A stretch of DNA of 23,562 nucleotides. Origin: Zoogloeaceae bacterium (GTDB lineage Bacteria; Pseudomonadota; Gammaproteobacteria; Burkholderiales; Rhodocyclaceae). Made by a program: the position numbers and the translations under genes. Each line of letters starts with the position of its first letter. Position 1 is the stretch's first letter. A model generated the notes under the pieces. The model was not told where the DNA came from. It ran no database searches and saw nothing but the letters and a program-made list of their open reading frames with translations. This document shows, piece after piece, positions 16,318 through 23,562 of this stretch. Where the stretch lies: assembly GCA_031267345.1 (NCBI GenBank), contig JAIRZG010000203.1:1-23562 (forward strand), read 5' to 3'.

Positions 16318-17655
16318 ATGCCCAAATCGGTTGCCAAGAAACCCCGCAAGACGGTCAAAAAATCCGCCGTCGAATTCGCGCAAGCGCCCGCGCCGCTGAA
16401 GCTCGCCACCCTGTGCATACAGGCCGGGTATAGTCCCAAGGTGGGCGAGTCGCGCATTCTGCCAATTGTTCAGGGCGCCACCTATAAATACGAGGACATC
16501 GTTCAGGTTAACCGGGTGATGACCTTACAGGAGTTCGGTTACAAATATACGCGCACCGGCAACCCAACGGTGACGGGGTTTGAAACGAAAATCAACCTGC
16601 TCGAAGGCGGCGCAGGCGCGGTGGCGACGGCTTCCGGTCAGGCGGCGACCCTGCTCGCCATCGCCAGCATCGTGCGCGCGGGCGACCATATTCTTTCCGC
16701 TTCCACCCTCTATGGCGGCACGTTTACGCTGTTGAATTCCACGCTTAAAAAGTTTGGCGTCACCACCACTTTTTTTGAGCCGGACGCGCCGACGCGCGAG
16801 ATTGAAAAACTCTTCCGCCCGGAAACCCGCATCCTTTTTGGCGAAACCATCGGCAACCCCGGCCTGACCCTTCTCGATTTCGACAAACTCTCCCGCCTTG
16901 CCCGCAAGCACAGCATCCCTTTCATCGTCGATAACACGCTGGCAACGCCCTTTCTCTGCCAGCCCTTCAAACACGGCGCGAATATCATCACCCATTCCGC
17001 CTCGAAATATATCGACGGTCACGCCACCAGCATTGGCGGCGTGGTCATTGACGGCGGCAATTTCGACTGGACAAACGGCCTGTTCCCGGAATTCACCAGT
17101 CCCGACCCGACTTATAACGACGTTATTTACACGCAAAAATTTCCGCAATCGCCTTTCCTTTTCAAGGCGCGCGCCCAGTTTTTGCGCGACTTTGGCGCCT
17201 GTCTGAATCCCATGAACGCCATTTTGTTCAATCTCGGTCTGGAAACCCTGCATTTGAGAATGCCGCGCCACGGCGAAAACGCGCGGGCGCTCACCCGCTT
17301 CCTCGCCGGACACCGGGAAGTAAGCTGGGTAAATTATCCCGGCCTTGACCCCAAGAGTAAAAAACGCATCCAGCAATTTTTCGAGCACGAAAACGGCAGC
17401 GGCATTCTGACGTTCGGCATCAAGGGCGGCATTCCCGCCATCCGTCGTTTCGCGCAAAAGCTGAAAGTGGCGGCGCTGGTCGTGCATGTCGGCGACGCCC
17501 GCACCGGCGTACTGCATCCAGCTTCTTCCACCCACGCCCAACTGGACGAAAAAGCCCAGCGCGCCGCCGGCATCACGCCGGATCTGGTGCGCGTTTCCGT
17601 TGGCATCGAGGACGCGCGGGATTTGATTGCGGATTTTGATCAAGCTTTGGGTTAA
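16318..17655 (+). CDS. metY: O-acetylhomoserine sulfhydrylase / Cys-Met metabolism PLP enzyme
   Basis: Encodes 445 residues from ATG 16318; an in-frame ATG at 16288 would add ten residues, and neither has a clear Shine-Dalgarno. The fold-type I PLP enzyme motifs are clear: ATASGQAATLLAI, the phosphate-binding SASTLYGGT, FIVDNTLATPFLCQP with the PLP aspartate, and SASKYIDGHA with the Schiff-base lysine at residue 230. The length and the large insertion after the lysine point to OAH sulfhydrylase (MetY) rather than cystathionine gamma-synthase. It makes homocysteine from O-acetylhomoserine and sulfide. An unusual basic extension (MPKSVAKKPRKTVKKSAVEF) precedes the normal LATLCIQAGY start. Confidence 0.9.
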   Translation: MPKSVAKKPRKTVKKSAVEFAQAPAPLKLATLCIQAGYSPKVGESRILPIVQGATYKYEDIVQVNRVMTLQEFGYKYTRTGNPTVTGFETKINLLEGGAGAVATASGQAATLLAIASIVRAGDHILSASTLYGGTFTLLNSTLKKFGVTTTFFEPDAPTREIEKLFRPETRILFGETIGNPGLTLLDFDKLSRLARKHSIPFIVDNTLATPFLCQPFKHGANIITHSASKYIDGHATSIGGVVIDGGNFDWTNGLFPEFTSPDPTYNDVIYTQKFPQSPFLFKARAQFLRDFGACLNPMNAILFNLGLETLHLRMPRHGENARALTRFLAGHREVSWVNYPGLDPKSKKRIQQFFEHENGSGILTFGIKGGIPAIRRFAQKLKVAALVVHVGDARTGVLHPASSTHAQLDEKAQRAAGITPDLVRVSVGIEDARDLIADFDQALG

Positions 17656-17696
17656 AATCCGCGTGGCTCAGGAAAAAACGTCCCGCACGAAAAAAC

Positions 17697-17736
17697 GACA
17701 ATCGTCATTCCCACGCAAGCGGGAATGACGATTGTC
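17697..17736. repeat. 16-bp-stem palindrome, dRS3-like repeat and likely terminator
   Basis: The arms 17697-17712 (GACAATCGTCATTCCC) and 17721-17736 are perfect reverse complements around an 8-base loop. The centre matches the form ATTCCC-N8-GGGAAT, the consensus of neisserial dRS3 repeats, and resembles the CGTCATTCCC...GGGAATGACG repeats widespread in proteobacteria. It lies 42 bp after the sulfhydrylase stop and just before the NYN gene. It can work as a transcription terminator or stabiliser, though no T-run follows. Confidence 0.8.
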
Positions 17737-17790
17737 TGAAGCGCCCTCAAGGAAATGACGTTCTTTCAATCGCAAAGGAATAAAAAAGAA

Positions 17791-18618
17791 ATGACTTCAC
17801 CAGGACTGGGCGCAAAAACCGCATCCGAAGAATCAAATATGCGGCTGGCGGTACTGATTGATGCCGACAACGCATCCGCCAATTGTATTGAGGCCATTCT
17901 GTCCGAGATAACCCGTTTTGGCGAAGCTACGGTCAAAAGGATCTATGGCGATTTTACATCGCCCTATCTTGCTGCGTGGAAAGGATTTCTGCATGTAAAT
18001 GCAATAAAACCTGTCCAGCAATACGCTTACACCACAGGAAAAAACGCAACCGACAGCGCCATGATAATTGACGCAATGGATTTGCTGTACACCCGCAGAT
18101 TTGACGGTTTTTGTCTGATCACCAGCGACAGCGATTTTACCAGCCTGGCAATACGCATCCGCGAAGAAGGCTTGACGGTGCTGGGTTTCGGGGAAGAAAA
18201 AACGCCTTCCGCCTTCATCAAGGCTTGTCATAAATTCATCTTTACAGAGGTTTTGCAATCCACCCCTCCTGCTACAGAATCCATTCCTGACGAAACCGCG
18301 TCAGAACCTCAAAAAACAAAAAACAATGTAGCCCGATCCAAAAAAACTGAAAGCCCTTCTCCCAAAAAGCCGCTTCCTTTGGGACTTATTTCCAATGCGC
18401 TGGAACAATCTTCCGATGATACGGGTTGGGCGGATCTGGGCGCATTCGGCAACCATTTGACCAAGCTCCGTTCGGATTTCGATCCACGGCTCTATGGATT
18501 TGCAAAACTTTCCAGTCTGGTTAAAGCAAACCCCAGGATATTCGAGGTTGAAGAACGCACTATTAAAAATTCGTCCCGCAAGGAGATTTTCATCCGGGCA
18601 AAACAACCTCATAAATAA
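17791..18618 (+). CDS. NYN-domain putative RNase with C-terminal OST-HTH/LOTUS domain
   Basis: Encodes 275 residues from ATG 17791; an in-frame ATG at 17755 adds twelve residues that look like spacer sequence. The NYN (PIN-like, LabA/DUF88) domain spans ~17-155 with the acidic metal-site motifs LIDADN (D24, D26), NATDSAMIIDAMD (D88) and ITSDSDF (D113, D115), so the nuclease centre appears intact. A Ser/Pro/Lys linker (156-195) leads to a winged-helix region (~196-258, LGLISNALEQ...GWADLGAFGNHLTKL...YGFAKLSSLV) matching OST-HTH/LOTUS. The family is expected to bind and cleave RNA. It is followed after 18 bp by a methyltransferase and probably shares its transcript. Confidence 0.88.
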   Translation: MTSPGLGAKTASEESNMRLAVLIDADNASANCIEAILSEITRFGEATVKRIYGDFTSPYLAAWKGFLHVNAIKPVQQYAYTTGKNATDSAMIIDAMDLLYTRRFDGFCLITSDSDFTSLAIRIREEGLTVLGFGEEKTPSAFIKACHKFIFTEVLQSTPPATESIPDETASEPQKTKNNVARSKKTESPSPKKPLPLGLISNALEQSSDDTGWADLGAFGNHLTKLRSDFDPRLYGFAKLSSLVKANPRIFEVEERTIKNSSRKEIFIRAKQPHK

Positions 18619-18636
18619 CCCTTTTTCCCATTCCCC

Positions 18637-19587
18637 ATGCACATCTCCACTTCCCGATATTTAAAACTTTCCGCCGCGCCAGAACGTCTGAATGCAATCC
18701 TTGCCATCGAAGTCACCGAACACAGTTTTTTACCCAACATTGACGAGATTTTGAGCGATTGGGTGGCAACCATCGCCACACCCGCGTTCAAGCTCATCCG
18801 GCAAAGGGAAGGCGCAAAACCCGCTTTTTGCAGCATTGGCTCGGGCGTCGGGCTGGACGCGCTGGCGGCCATTGAAATTCTCGACGCTACTGACATCGGC
18901 ATCACCGATGTGCATGAAGACGTGGTTGCCGCCGCCGCCGCCAATATTCGTGCCAATTTGCGCGATCCGGCCCGCATCGCGCTGAATGCCGGTTCTGGCG
19001 ATTTGCTGCAACCGCTGGCGACGGCGCGTCCGCGCTACGATCTGATTTACGAAAACCTGCCCAACGTCCCCGTTGCCGCTGCCGCCGACCTTGCCACGGC
19101 GCGTTTGAGTTCCGGTCACATGCCGCCGCGCGCGGAAGCCATCCCCGACCTGCTACGCAAAAACCTGCTGGCGCTGCACTATGTCGCGCTCACGCAGGCA
19201 AAAGATTTTCTGTGCCCCGACGGCTCGGTGCTGTCGCTCATCGGCGGACGCATTCCGCTTGCCGTGTTTGAAAAAATGGGCGAACTCGCGGGGTATCGTT
19301 CCGAAATTTTCACCTACGGCTGGAAAATCCAGACCGATCCCGACGAGATGATTCCCGGTCACCTCGCCCAACAACGCGACGGCCTCGGCCCCTATCACTT
19401 TTATCGCGCCGCGCGTCTTGCCGAAGTGTTTGCGTCGGTAAATCTGGCGGATTCCGGCAAACGCGCCCTTGAAATCGAACAGCTTCTTGCGCCCGACCAA
19501 CTCGACCCGCAACAGGCGCTTGCCGCCCACCAGCGCGGCGAAACCATCGGACATACGGTGGTCGCCTTGCGCTCTTTTCCAGCGTGA
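18637..19587 (+). CDS. class I SAM-dependent methyltransferase
   Basis: Encodes 316 residues. Motif I is SIGSGVGLD (66-74), the acidic post-I strand is ITDVHED (89-95) and the motif IV position is YENLPN (138-143). The latter resembles the NPPY-type active sites of N-methyltransferases (HemK/PrmC-like) with the prolines reduced. A helical N-terminus and a C-terminal extension (220-316) may recognise the substrate, which I cannot name. No Shine-Dalgarno is evident at ATG 18637, suggesting coupling to the NYN gene 18 bp upstream. An RNA- or protein-modifying role alongside the NYN nuclease is only an inference. Confidence 0.8.
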   Translation: MHISTSRYLKLSAAPERLNAILAIEVTEHSFLPNIDEILSDWVATIATPAFKLIRQREGAKPAFCSIGSGVGLDALAAIEILDATDIGITDVHEDVVAAAAANIRANLRDPARIALNAGSGDLLQPLATARPRYDLIYENLPNVPVAAAADLATARLSSGHMPPRAEAIPDLLRKNLLALHYVALTQAKDFLCPDGSVLSLIGGRIPLAVFEKMGELAGYRSEIFTYGWKIQTDPDEMIPGHLAQQRDGLGPYHFYRAARLAEVFASVNLADSGKRALEIEQLLAPDQLDPQQALAAHQRGETIGHTVVALRSFPA

Positions 19588-19975
19588 TCATGGGGGTCAC
19601 GCTCCACTCCCCGCTGCCTGCGCGCATAAAACATTGACATCCGTTGGCGTGGGATGCGGTTTACGCCCTCTCCTTGAAGGCTGGGATTTACCCACAACCT
19701 TCTGTCACGGTCTTGTTTTTCCATCTCCTGTAGTGTTCTGAAAGACGCGCAATATTCCAGCAGATCCTGAAGCGCGAGGAAGCCGCGCCAAACTCCTCAA
19801 CTGCCTGGTCTTCGGGTTCAGGGGGGGGGGGAGGAGAAAGCAGGCGTCGTCCATGTTTTCCATGACGAACACATCCGCGCGATTATTGTTCGCAAGGACA
19901 TTGATTCATTGATTTAAAGAGAAGATGCAAGGAAAATTCATGCTACTGACAAAACATGATGAACGGGGAAAAATA
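19588..19975. other. gene-poor stretch with G11 homopolymer and coding-like debris
   Basis: No intact gene is seen in these ~390 bases. A run of 11 G lies at 19821-19831. Downstream of it one plus-strand frame reads EEKAGVVHVFHDEHIRAI and ends at TAA 19915-19917; upstream of it two other frames look weakly coding. No start codon fits. This suggests a frameshifted gene remnant containing a slippery tract. The EAL-HDOD gene promoter must also lie here, but I cannot pick it out. Confidence 0.4.
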
Positions 19976-21409
19976 ATGGAATTTTTCCACAATTTGTTTG
20001 GCAGGGCGCAGGAAGAACGTTTGCCTGCGGCGACGACGCAGATGCCGGAACGCAGGAAAGCGGCGTCTGTCGCGCCGCCCGCGCCGCCGGTTCAGGAGGT
20101 TCAAGCGCAAGCGGCGGCGGAAGCCGGGTTGCCCGCGTTTGTTTGCCGCGAAGCCCTGCTGGGGCGCGATCAGAAAATCGTGGGTTATGAATTTAGCCAT
20201 CCGCAGAGCTTGCAATCGCGCATCATGGAAAAGCGGGCGCGGGTGCGGCGGTTTTATGATGAGGTGTTGTTGCAGCATCTGGCGGATTTGCAACTGGAAT
20301 CCTTTTTGGGCGAACGTCTGGCGTTGTTGGGGGTTGCGCCGATTTCGCTGGCGCATTCCATGTTGGCGGGTTTGCCCAAAGCCAATGTGGCGTTGGCGCT
20401 GCATTTGGAAGCGGGCGAAGCCTTGCCGCAAGGCGAAGCGTTGACAAAGATGAAGGCGGACATCGAAACCTTGCGCGCGCAGGGGACGCGGATCGGCTTG
20501 AGGTGGCAGGGACAATGGACAGCGGACATGGCGACGACGGAATCGTCCTGGCAGCAGCTCAAATCCGGTCTGGATTTCATTCAACTGGACTGGTCGGAAT
20601 TCGCCACGGACGCGGCGACGGACGCGCTGAACGGTCTGGTTGCTCACGCGCGTCAGGAGCCGTCCCTGCGTCTGATGGCCTGTGGTCTGGCGACGCCGGA
20701 CGATTTCAAGGCGTGTTATCGCCTGGGGTTTGACCTCTTTCAGGGCGCGTTCATCAATAATCGTGAAGCGGGCAAGGCAGCAAAAGACGCGGCAAACCGT
20801 TTGCGGATTGTGCAACTGTTGAACGGCTTGCGTAAAGACGAGGAAACGCGCTGGCTGACGCAGGAATTGCAGCAGGATCCGGTGCTGTCGTATCGGCTGC
20901 TGCGCTATGTCAATACGCCGGCTTTCGGGATGCCGCGCCAGATTACGACGCTGGGGCAGGCGGTGACGATTCTGGGGCGCAACAACCTGTATCGCTGGCT
21001 GTCTTTCTTACTGTTCAAGGTGAGCGATCCGGGGTATTACGAATGGGCGCTGACCGAACAGGCGCTGGCGCGCGCGGCGTTGATGGAACGACTGCGGCGA
21101 CCGGAGGATACCGAGGTGACGCCGGAGGCGCTGTTTTTGACCGGCCTGTTCTCCCTGCTCGACAAGCTCATGGATGAACCTTTGGAAACCCTGACGCAAA
21201 AAATCCTGATCCCGCCGTCGGTTTCCGCCGCCCTGACGCAGCGCGAGGGTTTGTTGGCGCGCTATCTGGAACTGGCGGAAGCCTGCGAGCGCATGAATCC
21301 GGAGGACATCGCCCAACGCGCCGCCCGTCTGGGACTTTCCGACCGCACCGTCAATCTCGCCACCTTCGAGGCGCTGGCCTGGGCGCACGAAATGACCTGC
21401 ATCGAATAG
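19976..21409 (+). CDS. degenerate EAL plus HDOD domain signalling protein
   Basis: Encodes 477 residues from ATG 19976, which has GGGGAA six bases upstream; an upstream in-frame ATG at 19925 is less well supported. After a Pro/Ala-rich linker (~25-50) comes an EAL-like domain (~53-250) in which the catalytic signatures are lost: the EAL site reads YEF, there is no DDFGTG, and only FIQLDW and the final FQGAF segment are recognisable. A HDOD domain follows (~260-400: LTQELQQDPVLSYRLLRYVN, ITTLGQAVTILG). This is the YuxH-like EAL-HDOD arrangement, expected not to hydrolyse c-di-GMP but to act in signalling or motility control by protein contacts. It is monocistronic and convergent with hypD. Confidence 0.88.
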   Translation: MEFFHNLFGRAQEERLPAATTQMPERRKAASVAPPAPPVQEVQAQAAAEAGLPAFVCREALLGRDQKIVGYEFSHPQSLQSRIMEKRARVRRFYDEVLLQHLADLQLESFLGERLALLGVAPISLAHSMLAGLPKANVALALHLEAGEALPQGEALTKMKADIETLRAQGTRIGLRWQGQWTADMATTESSWQQLKSGLDFIQLDWSEFATDAATDALNGLVAHARQEPSLRLMACGLATPDDFKACYRLGFDLFQGAFINNREAGKAAKDAANRLRIVQLLNGLRKDEETRWLTQELQQDPVLSYRLLRYVNTPAFGMPRQITTLGQAVTILGRNNLYRWLSFLLFKVSDPGYYEWALTEQALARAALMERLRRPEDTEVTPEALFLTGLFSLLDKLMDEPLETLTQKILIPPSVSAALTQREGLLARYLELAEACERMNPEDIAQRAARLGLSDRTVNLATFEALAWAHEMTCIE

Positions 21410-21415
21410 CCGGGA

Positions 21416-22540
21416 TCAGAAACTTTTACCGATCCCGGATGCCTGTCGTCTGTAGGTGTAATACGCGGCGCAAGCGCCTTCGGCGGAGACCATGCAGGCG
21501 CCCAGGGGCGTTTCCGGCGTGCAGGCAGCAGCGAACGCCTTGCAGTCGCGGGGTTCCCTGGCGCCGCGCAGGATGGCGGCGCATTCACATGCCTTGTGAT
21601 CGGGAACGGGAACATAGGGCGTCGGGTGGCGTAGTTCGGCGTCGAAACAGGCGTATTCGGGTTTGATCCGCAAGGCGCTGTCGGGCAGGCTGCCCAGACC
21701 GCGCCACTCGAATGACGGACGGCGGGTGAAAATTTTTTCCACCAGCGTCTGCGCCTTGCGGTTGCCTTCCTGACAAACGGCGCGGGTGAATTCGTTTTCC
21801 ACTTCGGCGCGTCCGGCATTCACCTGTCGTATCAGCATGAGAATGGCCTGCAACATATCCAGCGGCTCGAAACCGGCGATGACCAGCGGCTTGCCGTAGC
21901 GTTCCGGCACAAACGCGTAAGGCGCGCTGCCGATGATGGTCGACACGTGCGCCGGTCCAATCATACCTTCCAGTTCCGGTTTTTCCGGCGCGTCGAGAAT
22001 GCCGATGATGGCCGCGGGCGTCAACACATGGCAACACAGCACGGAAAAATTGTCGAGGCCGTCCGCGGCGGCCTGTTCGATGGCGACCGCCGTGGGCGGC
22101 GTGGTGGTCTCAAAACCAATGGCAAAAAACACCACCGGTTTTTCCGGCTGACGTTTTGCCAGCGCCAGCGCCTCCTGCGTGGAATACACCATGCGAACAT
22201 CCGCCCCTTCCGCCCTTGCCTGCGCCAGCGACGAACGACGGGAAGCGGGCGCGCGCAGACAATCGCCGTAAGCGCAGAGCGTCACCCGATGCGCGCGCGC
22301 CATGTGAATGGCCTGATCGACGCGACCAACGGGCAACACGCAGACCGGACAACCGGGGCCGTGGATCATGCGAACCTGGGGCGGCAACAGGTCGATCAGG
22401 CCGTAACGGGAAAGCGCGTGTGTATGCCCGCCGCAAAATTCCATGAACCGGTAGCGGCGTTGGGGATCGACTTCGGCATGAATCGTTCGGGCAAGCTGGC
22501 GGGCGAGTTCGCCATCACGGAATTCGTCGATATATTTCAT
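21416..22540 (-). CDS. hypD: hydrogenase maturation factor HypD
   Basis: Encodes 374 residues (E. coli 373) from ATG 22540, which overlaps the ubiX stop as ATGA. Signature motifs are MEFCGGHTH (C36), GPGCPVCVLP (C64, C67), GFETTTPP and the HVSTIIG segment. The C-terminal cysteine cluster (ECAAI...DCKAF...ACTPETPLGACM) binds the [4Fe-4S] cluster. HypD works with HypC and HypE to build the Fe(CN)2CO unit of [NiFe]-hydrogenases. The open frame upstream of the chosen start is only antisense-like sequence overlapping ubiX. Neither hypC nor hypE lies intact in this window; the normal hypC-hypD adjacency is replaced by ubiX. Confidence 0.96.
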   Translation of the reverse strand: MKYIDEFRDGELARQLARTIHAEVDPQRRYRFMEFCGGHTHALSRYGLIDLLPPQVRMIHGPGCPVCVLPVGRVDQAIHMARAHRVTLCAYGDCLRAPASRRSSLAQARAEGADVRMVYSTQEALALAKRQPEKPVVFFAIGFETTTPPTAVAIEQAAADGLDNFSVLCCHVLTPAAIIGILDAPEKPELEGMIGPAHVSTIIGSAPYAFVPERYGKPLVIAGFEPLDMLQAILMLIRQVNAGRAEVENEFTRAVCQEGNRKAQTLVEKIFTRRPSFEWRGLGSLPDSALRIKPEYACFDAELRHPTPYVPVPDHKACECAAILRGAREPRDCKAFAAACTPETPLGACMVSAEGACAAYYTYRRQASGIGKSF

Positions 22541-23163
22541 GCGGACAAGGTGGCGTCGCCCCAGCGCGGCAGCAGCGTATGCGGCACGGCAAGCTGATCG
22601 AGAATGCGGGCGACGACAAAATCCACCATATCGGCAACGCTTTGCGGTTGCTGGTAAAAGCCGGGGTTGGGCGGCAGGATGGTCGCGCCCGCGTGGGCAA
22701 GGCGCAGCATGTTTTCCAGATGCAGGATGGAAAACGGCGTTTCGCGGGGCGTGAGGATGAGCTTTTTGCCTTCTTTCAGCGCGACATCGGCGGCGCGTTC
22801 GATCAGGTTTGCCGCCAATCCCTGCGCGATGCCGGCAAGCGTCCCCATGCTGCACGGACAAATGACCATCGCCTCCGGCGCGCTGGAGCCGGAGGCCAGC
22901 GGCGAGAACCAGTCGTCCTGCGCGTAGACTTCCAGAACGCCGGACAAATCGGGATAGCGACGTAGCAGACACGCTTTTGCCGCAGCGGGCGCGTCCGGCA
23001 ATTCCAGCGCCATTTCCTGTCGCAGGACGACGCGCGCCGCGTCGGAATACAAAAACCGCACCCGACATCCCGCTGTCAACAGACATTCCAGCAGACGCAG
23101 CCCATACGCCTGACCGGAAGCGCCAGTCAGGGCAAGGCAAAAGGTTTTCAGGGTGTCGGACAT
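22537..23163 (-). CDS. ubiX: flavin prenyltransferase UbiX
   Basis: Encodes 208 residues, the usual length. The N-terminal FMN-binding loop is LALTGASGQAYGLRLLE. Further motifs are MVICPCSMGTLAGIAQGLA and LIERAADVALKEGKKLILTP, followed by RETPFSILHLENML, all diagnostic of UbiX/Pad1. It prenylates FMN to make the cofactor of UbiD-type decarboxylases, for example in ubiquinone synthesis. Its stop overlaps the hypD start, so the two are translationally coupled. No convincing Shine-Dalgarno precedes the ATG. Confidence 0.95.
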   Translation of the reverse strand: MSDTLKTFCLALTGASGQAYGLRLLECLLTAGCRVRFLYSDAARVVLRQEMALELPDAPAAAKACLLRRYPDLSGVLEVYAQDDWFSPLASGSSAPEAMVICPCSMGTLAGIAQGLAANLIERAADVALKEGKKLILTPRETPFSILHLENMLRLAHAGATILPPNPGFYQQPQSVADMVDFVVARILDQLAVPHTLLPRWGDATLSA

Positions 23164-23245
23164 GAACAGCGCGGCGGCGTACCGTCATCAAAGGAGAGAA
23201 ACGGTAAATGATACGGCGCATTTTGCGTCGCAGGCAATCAGGCGC

Positions 23246-23284
23246 TCAGAACCTGTTTGATCTCTTCCAATAATACGCATCGCG
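23246..23284 (-). pseudogene. possible C-terminal remnant of hypC or another gene
   Basis: On the minus strand a frame ending at TGA 23246-23248 reads VLLEEIKQVLSA, a helical tail like those ending HypC proteins. Upstream the frame turns into non-coding-looking sequence within ~15 codons. The match is far too short to prove identity. Confidence 0.2.
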
Positions 23285-23309
23285 GTGACAAACAAGAGGG
23301 TGAGAAAAA

Positions 23310-23338
23310 ATTATTCAGGTGACGTGAGTCGGAAACAA
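23310..23338 (-). promoter_or_regulatory. candidate promoter for ubiX-hypD
   Basis: On the minus strand TTGTTT (23333-23338) is followed after 17 bases by AATAAT (23310-23315). The match to σ70 is moderate. The leader to ubiX would be ~140 bases. The rest of 23164-23373 shows no other gene. Confidence 0.3.
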
Positions 23339-23373
23339 TTTGCAGCGATACCGCCCTTTCCTGGAGGGCGCCC

Positions 23374-23562
23374 CAGGGCAATCACATCTATCCTGCATAG
23401 CTGGATTTAAAATTACGTTACCTTTCATAACGTTGCGACCCCTCCTGTTCACACGGGCATAAATTGTGTAGTTTTCTGTCTTTTTGGCACGCTCATGAAG
23501 ACAAAAAACATCATGCCGCTCACGCAAGTGTTCGTCTCGATTTCCGACCCGCGCAGCGCGCG
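23374..23562 (+). mobile_element. left end of an ISAs1-type insertion sequence (runs off right edge)
   Basis: A candidate left inverted repeat begins at 23374 with CAGGGCAATCACATCTATCC, about 120 bases before the start of a transposase-like frame, a normal distance for such elements. The right end is outside the window, so the repeat pair and target duplication cannot be seen. Confidence 0.45.
23495..23562 (+). CDS. N-terminus of ISAs1-family transposase (partial)
   Basis: From ATG 23495 (or the in-frame ATG 23513) the frame reads to the window edge with MPLTQVFVSISDPRSAR. The pattern LxxxFxxIxDPRxxR is typical of the first residues of ISAs1-family (H-repeat-associated) DDE transposases. Only 22 residues are visible, so the family call is tentative. 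Confidence 0.5.
   Translation, partial: MKTKNIMPLTQVFVSISDPRSA

Noticed and set aside
19640..19740. Resemblance to the right end of an IS200/IS605 element (CCTTGAAGG near GGCTGGG)
   Set aside because: No TnpA or TnpB coding remains and only a weak hairpin; not enough to call an element.
22541..23221. N-terminal 227-codon extension of the hypD frame
   Set aside because: It overlaps ubiX in another frame and is Arg-rich shadow sequence; the true start is the ATGA overlap at 22540, which gives normal HypD length.

Overview
The window is a stretch of a fairly GC-rich proteobacterial chromosome. The gene families (PspA/YjfI, YqiJ/YqiK, PepN, UbiX, HypD, a CLC transporter) and the σ70-style signals suggest a beta- or gammaproteobacterium; I cannot name the genus. 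There is no rRNA, tRNA or CRISPR array.

The dominant feature is one long leftward gene series, from a good σ70-type promoter at 11591-11619 to beyond the left edge. In transcription order it holds: a YjfI/DUF2170 protein, a PspA/IM30 protein, a 113-aa protein, a secreted Sel1-repeat protein, YqiJ (NfeD-like membrane protein), YqiK (flotillin), a small membrane protein, a protein with four zinc-ribbon repeats, a double TFIIB-type zinc-finger protein, a 59-aa acidic microprotein, and the first 1148 residues of a very large DUF3686-type 'DNA repair ATPase'. Three ATGA stop/start overlaps and mostly short gaps support one operon. PspA and flotillin both act at the inner membrane, so the operon reads as an envelope-stress or membrane-organising system physically linked to zinc-binding adaptors and an ATPase. 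It is the most likely 'undescribed system' here. The middle part (4439-5882) looks AT-richer than its surroundings, ends in a REP-like palindrome and may be a later insertion.

Divergent from that operon is a CLC chloride/proton antiporter (11700-13061), which converges on an alanyl aminopeptidase N (pepN, 13217-15868). After a gene-poor 450-bp stretch with coding-like debris come, on the plus strand, an O-acetylhomoserine sulfhydrylase, a 16-bp-stem dRS3-like palindrome, a NYN-nuclease/LOTUS protein, a SAM-dependent methyltransferase, and, after a 390-bp non-coding stretch containing an 11-G run, a degenerate EAL plus HDOD signalling protein.

The right end has a leftward ubiX-hypD pair (ATGA overlap), possible hypC remains upstream, and the start of what looks like an ISAs1-type insertion sequence running off the right edge. 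The ubiX-hypD order is unusual and may reflect a rearranged hydrogenase-maturation locus.
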